Assembly: GCA_030038955.1 (NCBI GenBank)
Contig: JASHQV010000165.1
Coordinates: 1-10,617 of the forward strand
DNA from: Solirubrobacteraceae bacterium
GTDB lineage: Bacteria; Actinomycetota; Thermoleophilia; Solirubrobacterales; Solirubrobacteraceae
Direction of reading: 5' to 3'
DNA: 10,617 bases
A program made the translations under genes and the position numbers. Under the pieces are notes generated by a model. The model had not been told where the DNA came from. It did no database searches and saw only the letters and a program-made list of their open reading frames with translations. Shown here in pieces: positions 1-9,172 of the stretch (position 1 is its first letter; every line of letters starts with the position of its first letter).

Positions 1-21
1 CCGCCCGGCTGAGATAGGCCC

Positions 22-36
22 TGAGAGCGCCTCTCA
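22..36. repeat. Short perfect inverted repeat, 6-bp arms
   Basis: TGAGAG at 22-27 and CTCTCA at 31-36 are perfect reverse complements separated by CGC. In RNA this would be a small hairpin with a 3-nt loop about 145 nt beyond the dnaE stop. There is no U-tract after it on either strand. It could be part of a transcript end, but short repeats like this also occur by chance. Confidence 0.3.
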
Positions 37-82
37 AGATGAGCGCGCGCCGGATGCGTCCGATGACCGGCGCTGGCTCACC

Positions 83-114
83 ACCTGCGGTCTTGCAGGT
101 ATTTCAATACCTGC
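83..114. repeat. Alternating inverted repeat with a 20-bp near-palindrome
   Basis: The core at 95-114 is GCAGGTATT, then TC, then AATACCTGC, giving 9-bp perfect arms around a 2-nt centre. A third half-site, ACCTGC at 83-88, pairs with GCAGGT at 95-100 across 6 nt. The central GCAGGT can therefore pair with either flank: ACCTGC-N6-GCAGGT-N8-ACCTGC. The AT-rich palindrome centre stands out in this GC-rich DNA. It looks more like a dimeric protein-binding site or alternative stem-loops than an intrinsic terminator, because no U-tract follows. The controlled gene, if any, may lie left of the window. Confidence 0.5.
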
Positions 115-181
115 TGCGACCACAGGCGGCGCCCAGCTTGGTCCTGGAACGCCTCGATCGCACGTCATTTTGTTCCACGCT

Positions 182-3748
<3,567 letters not shown>

Positions 3749-3799
3749 CGGCAGCAACGCTCAGGATAGGTGGCGGCGCGGACGGCGGGGAGATCGGCG

Positions 3800-4684
3800 T
3801 CAACGGTCACCAGCGGACCGTGACGCTGCTGCTGGGAAGCCCTGCACGCCCAGCATCACCGTGGTCGCCAGCGCGAACGCCAGCGTGGCGATCGCCGCAG
3901 CGCCGACGATGAACGCTACGTGCCCGCTCGCATAGCCGATCACCTGGTGCGGGCGCACGAACATCACGAGTCCAGCGACGACGGCAGCTCCTGCGACCGC
4001 CGCCGCGGGTGGAGTCAGGGCTGCGCGCAGCGCCACGAGGTGTCGCGCGGGGGCCTCCGGCCGGCGACCGTGGCGAGCGTTGGCGATCACGAGGGCGGCG
4101 ATCGTCAGCTCGGTCCAGATCGCCGCCACCAGGAAGCCCGCGAGGACGTCACTCGGGTAGTGCCAGCCAAGCGTCAGGAACGAGTAGCTGACGGCCACCG
4201 CGAACGCAGCCCCAAGCGCCGCGGCCGCGGGTCGAAGGCGCGCCGGCGCGGCCAGCACCAGCGCGAGCGCCAGCGACATCGCGGCGGTCGCGTGGCCGCT
4301 CGGCCACGATGCGTCCCAGGGCGCGATCGGACCGAGCAGCGAGCGCGCACGCGGCACCGCCACCAGCGGCTTGAGCAGCTCGGTCGTGAAGCTCGCCCCG
4401 GCCAGCAGCACGGCCACAGCCAGTGCGGTCCGGGGCTGGCGGCGCGCCAGCGCGACCGCCACGACCCCAGCTCCGAGCACGACGAACGGCCGCGGGTCGC
4501 AGAGCTTGGCGACAAACGTGGCGAGGCCATTCGTGCGCGAGCGCTGCAGTCCGAGGAAGCCCTTGAAGATCGACCGATCGGCGTGCTCGCCGATCCCGGT
4601 GTGGAGCGCGAGCAGCCAGACGAGCGCCAGCAGCGCCAAGCTGATGCCGGCGCCGATCACCGCCGTGCGTGCGCGTGCGGGCAT
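3800..4684 (-). CDS. PAP2-family membrane phosphatase
   Basis: This 294-residue integral membrane protein has about seven or eight hydrophobic segments and belongs to the PAP2 / type 2 phosphatidic acid phosphatase superfamily. Its members remove phosphate from lipid phosphates or undecaprenyl diphosphate on the outer face of the membrane. Motif 1 is K105-x6-R112, followed by A instead of the usual P. Motif 2 is WPSGH (127-131). Motif 3 is S168-F169-x5-H175-x3-D179, with HYPSD. The arginine normally following the serine in motif 3 is phenylalanine here. After the catalytic core are two further membrane spans, with RPHQVIGYASGH at 244-255 between them. The ATG at 4684 fits the membrane start (positive MPARAR, then a hydrophobic helix), although no clear ribosome-binding site precedes it. 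It lies 53 bp downstream of the S53 protease gene. The substrate cannot be told from sequence. Confidence 0.88.
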   Translation of the reverse strand: MPARARTAVIGAGISLALLALVWLLALHTGIGEHADRSIFKGFLGLQRSRTNGLATFVAKLCDPRPFVVLGAGVVAVALARRQPRTALAVAVLLAGASFTTELLKPLVAVPRARSLLGPIAPWDASWPSGHATAAMSLALALVLAAPARLRPAAAALGAAFAVAVSYSFLTLGWHYPSDVLAGFLVAAIWTELTIAALVIANARHGRRPEAPARHLVALRAALTPPAAAVAGAAVVAGLVMFVRPHQVIGYASGHVAFIVGAAAIATLAFALATTVMLGVQGFPAAASRSAGDR

Positions 4685-4737
4685 ACGCGCAGGCTACTCG
4701 GCGTATCTAAGGGCCCGCGAACGGCACCTTGGCACGG

Positions 4738-6792
4738 CTACTTGAGTGCGGCCAGCGCCGCCACCAGCCCGGTGCCGGGCGAGCCGAGCCCGGTCATGTT
4801 GTCGTAGCCGGCCGTCGCGTGCAGCGCCACCAGGCGCTCCGAGCACGGCGCGCCCGCAGGCGTGGCCGGGCAGTACTGCTCGAAGCCCTCGTAGTCGATG
4901 ATCCGGGTCGAGTACTCGATGCCCGCGGCGGTGTTGAGCTCGTCCGCGTAGTCGGCGCGCGACTGGATCTGCTTGCCCGCCGGCCCGACGTCGTAGAGCG
5001 CGTCCGGGTAGCTCGAGTTGTCGTACAGCGAGTACAGGTCCGGGTTGACGAGCCCGAACGAGCTGCCGCCGTCCGCCTCGATCGCCCGCGCCAGCAGCCC
5101 CGCGAACAGCGGCGAGGCGACGCTCGTCCCGCCGATCCGGTACTGGTCGTAGTAGGTGCCGTTGGGGAACCTCTGCGTCTCCCCCACGAGCATCCCGGTC
5201 GCGGGATCGGCGTCCAGCGAGATGTCCGGGACCACCCGCATCGGCGTAGCGCCGTTCGCCTCCGAAAGGCTGGCCGGCACGACGCCCGCCTGATATGACG
5301 GCTGCGAGTAGCGAACGCTGGTGCCGCCGCCCGAGCCGCCGTCGAGCCCGAGCCCGATCGGCATCCATCGGTGCAGCTGCCTGGTCGTGCAGCCGTCGGC
5401 GGCGACCTCGGCGAGGTTGCACAGGAAGCTGCGTGCCGTCGACCAGCCGTACTCGCCGATCCGCTGCCCAGCCGAGCCGATCTGCAGGGTCGTGCCGCCG
5501 ACCGCGGTGGCGTAGGGACTCGACGGCGGGTAGTCAGGCGACACCTGGCCGACGGTGGTGAACTCGTCGCCACCGTCACCGCTGGAGAACAGCACGCTGA
5601 TGCCGGTGCCGGCAGCCATCTCGAGGATGTCGTCGGTCTCCCAGCGATAAGGAGCGGGATCCAGCAGGTCGCCGGCGTCGTCCCCCCAGGAATCGCTGAT
5701 CACCCGTGCGAGCCCGCGGTCGACGACTTCGCGCAGGGCGTCGTTGAGACCGAGCACGCAGTTGCCGGCGCCGACGTACAGGATGTTGGCGCCGGGCGCC
5801 ATGCCGTGCACGGCCTCGACGTCGAGCGTCTGCTCCCCGAACCAGCCGCTCGCGCCGCACTCGGCCTTGTCGGTGAAGCTGCTCGCGAGCAGCTCGGAGA
5901 ACTGCGAGCTCTCGAGCGGGTAGCTCGGGTCGTTGTCGAGCGCGAACGTCTGCGCGTCGGACTCGAGCGTCGGTGACGCGTACGCGTCGACGACCGCGAC
6001 GGTCACGCCGGAGCCGGTGTCGGAGCCGTCCGTCAGCCCGTAGGCGCTGCGCAGCTGCGACGGCGTGTAGCCACAGACCGCCCACGGCGGGTGGAACGGA
6101 TAGCCGTCGCCGTAGGCCGGCAGAGTCGTGTCGGTGACGGCACCGTAATAGCTCCCGCAGGGAGGGGCGACGAGGAAGCCGGGGGGCTGCGGGATCGTGC
6201 CGTCCGGCTCGCGCTGCGGGATCGTGCCGTCCGGCTCGGCCAGCGTCTGGCTGATCCCGACCGTGCCGGCGATCGTGGCGCCGAGCGACGCCGGCACCGA
6301 CAGCTTCCCGTTCGTCAGCCGCAGGACGTGGCCGGCGACGCGGTGCAGCGACAGGCTCGTGTCGAACGTCGACTCGATCTGGCGGGCGGTGCCGGTGGCG
6401 GGGACCTCCATCCGGTCGGGCGACGCCTGCCCGACCGAGAATCCCTGCTCGCGCAGGAACCGCTCGACCCGCGCGACGGCCGCGACCGAGGGTGAGAACC
6501 GCGCCTCCCACTGGGAGGCCGTGAGGAAATCGTGGTACTCCACGTTGCCGGGCGTCGACACCGCGATCGCAAAGTCGGCGGCCGCCGCCGGGTGCGGGAG
6601 CGCGAGATCGACCTCGAAGTCGATCCTCGTGCCGGCGGCGACGGCGCCGACCGTGGGCGTGCGCAGGGCCGCGGGCGACGCCGACTGCCGCAGCTGCGCG
6701 CGGCTGGCAGCAGACGCCACCCCCGAGCTGCTGAGCGCGAGCAGCGCCATCGCGGCCGCACCGGCTAGGACGTGGATTCGAGACGTGCTCAC
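4738..6792 (-). CDS. Secreted S53 (sedolisin/kumamolisin-type) serine-carboxyl protease with propeptide
   Basis: This is a 684-residue preproenzyme of an acid-type serine-carboxyl endopeptidase. A signal peptide (about 1-29) ends in GVASA before ASRAQ. A pro-kumamolisin activation domain (about 40-180) and a linker precede the catalytic domain, which begins near CGYTPSQLRSAYGL. Catalytic residues are E320 and D324 in GEQTLD, oxyanion D406 in SSGDGG, and S557 in GGTSVASP. The C-terminal DNMTGLGSPG and an earlier LYDVG segment fit the family's calcium site. All eight cysteines are in the mature part, none in the propeptide. The linker carries a direct 9-residue duplication (EPDGTIPQR, EPDGTIPQP). 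I chose GTG at 6792 because GGGGAGGAG sits four bases upstream and a clean signal peptide follows; a GTG at 6855 in the same frame would bury it behind 21 residues. It probably degrades extracellular protein. The gene starts 96 bp after the coiled-coil gene and may have its own promoter. Confidence 0.93.
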   Translation of the reverse strand: MSTSRIHVLAGAAAMALLALSSSGVASAASRAQLRQSASPAALRTPTVGAVAAGTRIDFEVDLALPHPAAAADFAIAVSTPGNVEYHDFLTASQWEARFSPSVAAVARVERFLREQGFSVGQASPDRMEVPATGTARQIESTFDTSLSLHRVAGHVLRLTNGKLSVPASLGATIAGTVGISQTLAEPDGTIPQREPDGTIPQPPGFLVAPPCGSYYGAVTDTTLPAYGDGYPFHPPWAVCGYTPSQLRSAYGLTDGSDTGSGVTVAVVDAYASPTLESDAQTFALDNDPSYPLESSQFSELLASSFTDKAECGASGWFGEQTLDVEAVHGMAPGANILYVGAGNCVLGLNDALREVVDRGLARVISDSWGDDAGDLLDPAPYRWETDDILEMAAGTGISVLFSSGDGGDEFTTVGQVSPDYPPSSPYATAVGGTTLQIGSAGQRIGEYGWSTARSFLCNLAEVAADGCTTRQLHRWMPIGLGLDGGSGGGTSVRYSQPSYQAGVVPASLSEANGATPMRVVPDISLDADPATGMLVGETQRFPNGTYYDQYRIGGTSVASPLFAGLLARAIEADGGSSFGLVNPDLYSLYDNSSYPDALYDVGPAGKQIQSRADYADELNTAAGIEYSTRIIDYEGFEQYCPATPAGAPCSERLVALHATAGYDNMTGLGSPGTGLVAALAALK
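6186..6238 (-). repeat. In-frame tandem duplication, 27-bp period
   Basis: The 26-bp sequence at 6186-6211 recurs exactly at 6213-6238, an offset of 27 bp, inside the S53 protease gene. It encodes EPDGTIPQR followed by EPDGTIPQP at residues 186-203, in the linker between propeptide and catalytic domain. Perfect DNA identity between the copies suggests a recent slippage or unequal-crossover event that kept the reading frame. Confidence 0.9.
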
Positions 6793-6796
6793 CTTG

Positions 6797-6805
6797 CTCC
6801 TCCCC
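6797..6805 (-). promoter_or_regulatory. Strong Shine-Dalgarno that sets the S53 protease start
   Basis: On the minus strand GGGGAGGAG is followed by CAAG and then GTG at 6790-6792. The GGAGG core is six bases from the start codon, ideal spacing. It is the clearest ribosome-binding site in the window and decides between GTG 6792 and the upstream GTG 6855. Confidence 0.8.
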
Positions 6806-6888
6806 ACCTCTGAGACGCTATCGTCGGCGACCCGGTCGCGGCTGGTCGCTGCCACGCGCCGGCTGGATCGTCGGCATCGTATGGAAGA

Positions 6889-7263
6889 TCAGCGCGGGCG
6901 TCCAGGCCCCGACTCGATCTGCTCGCGCAGGCGGCTCAGCGCCGCATCGAAGCGGTCGGGCTCGACCGGCTCGGTCGCCGTGGGCGCCGGCCGATGCAGC
7001 AGCTCGTCATCCGGCTCGGCCTGCATCGCCGACGGCTCGAGCTGCCGTCGCAGCTCCTCAAGCTCGGTCAGCGCGACCGTCACGCGCTCGCCGGTCTCCC
7101 CCAGCCAGCGCCACGCCGCGTCGACCGCGAGCCGCACCTGCTGCTCGAACTCGGCGGCCCGGTGGCGGACCAGCTCAAGCTCGCCCTCGAGCTCGCGCAG
7201 CCGCCGCTCGGCTTCCCGCAGGCGACGCTCGGCGAAGCGCTCGTCAGCCGTGGTCCCCCCCAT
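6889..7263 (-). CDS. Small coiled-coil protein, function unknown
   Basis: This is a 124-residue, highly charged, cytoplasmic-looking protein that I do not recognise. Residues 8-45 form a heptad-like helix rich in E, R and L (FAERRLREAERRLRELEGELE). Residues 55-77 look like a second helix, 78-102 a proline- and acid-rich linker, and 104-117 a short C-terminal amphipathic helix. There is no signal peptide and no membrane segment. The ATG at 7263 lies inside the 3' end of argG, a 20-bp overlap in a different frame, which suggests translational coupling to argG. No good Shine-Dalgarno precedes it, which fits coupling. The helical pattern, base composition and operon overlap favour a real gene, but no enzymatic motif is visible. 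Being next to argG does not by itself imply a role in arginine synthesis. Confidence 0.75.
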   Translation of the reverse strand: MGGTTADERFAERRLREAERRLRELEGELELVRHRAAEFEQQVRLAVDAAWRWLGETGERVTVALTELEELRRQLEPSAMQAEPDDELLHRPAPTATEPVEPDRFDAALSRLREQIESGPGRPR

Positions 7264-8467
7264 GCCTGATCCGCCACGCCATCCGCGACTGCAACGACCA
7301 CAGCTCGATGAACCCCGGCGCCGCGGCCTGCGAGAACAGCCCGCCCGACTCCGCGAACGTGGCCAGCGAGGCGTCGTAGATCGCGTTCGGCGACTCCCGC
7401 GTGACGACCCGCGCCGTCCCCTTGTAGAGGCGCACGCCGATCGTCCCGGTGACCATCTCGTTGGCTGACTCCATGTAGGCGTCGAGGTTCTCGCGCAGCG
7501 GCTCCCACCACAGCCCCGCGTAGACGAGGTAGGCCCACTGCCGGTCGAGCGTCGCTTTGAACTGGTTCTGATGGATCGTGCCGACGAGGCGCTCGAGCTC
7601 GGCGTGCGCGGGCAGCAGCACGGCCGCCGCCGGGACCTCGTAGATGTCGCGCACCTTCAAGCCGACGATCCGGTCCTCGATGTGGTCGACGATGCCGACG
7701 CCGTGCCGCGCGCCGAGGGCGGCGACCCGCTCGAGCAGCTCGACCAGCTCGAGCCGCTCGCCGTCGAGCCCGACGGGGATGCCACGCTCGAACTCGATCA
7801 GCACGGTCTCAGCCTCGTCGGGGGCCTCCTCCGGCCGGGTCAGCAGCCCGAACACGTCGTCCTCGGGGGCTGTCCCGAGCTGCTCGATCCAGCGCCCCTC
7901 GCTCGAGCGCCCCCACAGGTTGTCGTCGACGGAGTACGGCGCGATCTCGGTGCCGCCCTTCACCGGGATCGCGTGCTCGCGGGCGTAGACGATCTCCTGC
8001 TCGCGACCCATCTGCCAGCCGCGCACCGGCGCGATCACCTTCAGCTCCGGCGCCAGCGTGGCGACCGTCGCCTCCAGCCGCACCTGGTCGTTGCCCTTGC
8101 CCGTGCAGCCGTGGGCAATCGTGTCGCAGCCGCTGCGCCGCGCCTGCTCCACCGCCAGCTTCGCAATCAGCGGCCGGCCGAGTGCCGTGAACAGCGGGTA
8201 GCCGAGGCCGTAGATCGCGTTCGCCCTGATCGCCGGCGCCACGTAGTCGCGCGCGAACTGCTCGCGCGCGTCGACGACGTGACAGGCGACAGCGCCGATC
8301 TGCAGCGCCTTCCCCTTGATCACCTCGTAGTCCTCGCCCGGCTGCCCGAGGTTGACGGTCAGCGCCACCACCTCGGCGTCGTACTCCTCCTGGATCCAGC
8401 TGAGCATCACGCTCGTGTCGAGCCCGCCGCTGTACAGCAGCAGCACGCGATGGACATCGGCGGGCAC
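7244..8467 (-). CDS. argG: Argininosuccinate synthase
   Basis: This cytoplasmic enzyme of arginine biosynthesis joins citrulline and aspartate using ATP to make argininosuccinate, AMP and pyrophosphate. The N-terminal ATP-pyrophosphatase loop is YSGGLDTS (12-19), followed by ALTVNLGQPGEDYEVI. The family signature GCTGKGNDQVRLE and the substrate-binding region with GGTEIAPYSVDDNLWGRS are both present, as is a C-terminal tail with MESANEMVTGTIGVRLYKG. From GTG at 8467 the product has 407 residues (VPADVHRVLLLYSGG), close to the roughly 400 usual for the family. An in-frame ATG at 8590 would add 41 residues with no resemblance to the conserved N terminus, and it overlaps a candidate -10 box. Neither start has a good Shine-Dalgarno, so the start is uncertain. 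The 3' end overlaps the coiled-coil gene. No other arg gene is in the window. Confidence 0.95.
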   Translation of the reverse strand: MPADVHRVLLLYSGGLDTSVMLSWIQEEYDAEVVALTVNLGQPGEDYEVIKGKALQIGAVACHVVDAREQFARDYVAPAIRANAIYGLGYPLFTALGRPLIAKLAVEQARRSGCDTIAHGCTGKGNDQVRLEATVATLAPELKVIAPVRGWQMGREQEIVYAREHAIPVKGGTEIAPYSVDDNLWGRSSEGRWIEQLGTAPEDDVFGLLTRPEEAPDEAETVLIEFERGIPVGLDGERLELVELLERVAALGARHGVGIVDHIEDRIVGLKVRDIYEVPAAAVLLPAHAELERLVGTIHQNQFKATLDRQWAYLVYAGLWWEPLRENLDAYMESANEMVTGTIGVRLYKGTARVVTRESPNAIYDASLATFAESGGLFSQAAAPGFIELWSLQSRMAWRIRHGGDHG

Positions 8468-8585
8468 CGCCTGATAGGTCGCCGTCCGGATCTCCGCGTC
8501 GCCGCTCGGCACGAGTCGCAGCGTATCTGTCCGGGCGCCGGCTTGGCTGCCTCGACACGGCTCCGCATCAAGTGCGCGTAACGTG

Positions 8586-8614
8586 AACATAAAGTCGCGT
8601 TAAGATTTCAGCAA
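8586..8614 (-). promoter_or_regulatory. Candidate sigma-70-type promoter for argG
   Basis: On the minus strand TTGCTG (8609-8614) lies 17 bp upstream of TATGTT (8586-8591). The match to TTGACA is 3 of 6 and to TATAAT 4 of 6, in the most AT-rich part of the window and with canonical spacing. Initiation would fall near 8579, leaving about 110 nt of leader before GTG 8467. The candidate -10 box contains the alternative ATG at 8588-8590, which could then not be translated from this promoter. Confidence 0.35.
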
Positions 8615-8654
8615 CTTTCGGCTTAGCCAGCGTTTATCGTGACTGGTAAGCACG
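8591..8654. other. Divergent AT-richer intergenic region between argG and the lipoprotein gene
   Basis: This 64-bp gap (187 bp if argG starts at 8467) is visibly richer in A and T than its surroundings and should contain promoters for both directions. TAAGAT at 8601-8606 and TTTATC at 8634-8639 are possible rightward -10 elements, but neither has a good -35 partner, so I do not choose between them. I could not identify a convincing ArgR operator. Confidence 0.45.
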
Positions 8655-9167
8655 ATGACAAGTCGAACCTCGATATGCCAGCGCGGCCTCGGCCTCCTGG
8701 CAACAGCGATGGCGGCTGCACTGCTTGTTGCGTGTGGGTCGTCGTCGCCCTCGAGCGATGGCTCCTCCAGCTCCAAGGCGACGAGCGCCGGGGCGCGGGC
8801 GACGGTGGCGACCGCGCATGTCTCGGGCTACGGCACCGTGCTGGCCACCGCCGGCGGCGAGCCCGTGTACCTGTTCACGGGCGATCCCGCCGGCGGCAGC
8901 AGCTGTGCCACAGCCTGTGCACGTCACTGGCGGCCGCTGACGGTCAGCGGCCGGCCGACAGCGGGCGCCGGCGCGAAGCAGACGCTGCTGTCGACGTTCG
9001 AGCGCAAGGACGGTCGCGTGCAGGTGCTGTACAACGGCCACGCGCTCTACATCCACCCGACCGCTAGCCCCGGCTCAGCCGCCGGCACGGCGTCAAACGG
9101 GGGCATCTGGTACCTGGTCTCCCCCGCCGGCAAGCCGATCAAGAGCACCAACGGCGGAGCGTACTGA
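8655..9167 (+). CDS. Lipoprotein with two COG4315/PF03640-type secreted repeats
   Basis: This 170-residue lipoprotein is probably anchored on the outer face of the membrane. A signal peptide ends in the lipobox LVAC with the lipidated cysteine at C27. A Ser/Gly/Ala-rich flexible stretch (28-50) follows. Residues 57-100 match the first secreted repeat: GYGTVLATAGGEPVYLFTGD, then C84 and C88 and HWRPL where the family often has WPPL. Residues 108-157 match the second, with QVLYNGHALYIHP and IWYLVSPAG. The second copy lacks the aspartate of the Y-x-F-x-x-D pattern. The family's biochemical role is unknown. The ATG at 8655 directly precedes the signal peptide; upstream GGTAAG is only a weak Shine-Dalgarno. 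The stop lies 5 bp before the MFS gene, so the two are very likely cotranscribed. Confidence 0.88.
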   Translation: MTSRTSICQRGLGLLATAMAAALLVACGSSSPSSDGSSSSKATSAGARATVATAHVSGYGTVLATAGGEPVYLFTGDPAGGSSCATACARHWRPLTVSGRPTAGAGAKQTLLSTFERKDGRVQVLYNGHALYIHPTASPGSAAGTASNGGIWYLVSPAGKPIKSTNGGAY

Positions 9168-9172
9168 GGCCA

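Larger units (their letters stand above)
1..181. other. Non-coding stretch downstream of dnaE
   Basis: This stretch lies beyond the stop codon of the leftward dnaE gene and reaches the window edge. I see no convincing gene in it; the reading frames crossing it are arginine/serine-rich shadows typical of GC-rich DNA. It contains two small inverted-repeat structures, listed separately. Neither is followed by a run of T on either strand, so a classical intrinsic terminator for dnaE is not visible. Confidence 0.6.

Noticed and set aside
145..177. Possible dnaE terminator from TGGAAC (145-150) and GTTCCA (172-177)
   Set aside because: Arms are only 6 bp with 21 nt between them and no U-tract; chance occurrence is likely.
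6793..6855. Upstream GTG start at 6855 for the S53 protease
   Set aside because: It would place 21 polar residues before the signal peptide, while GTG 6792 has a near-ideal Shine-Dalgarno.
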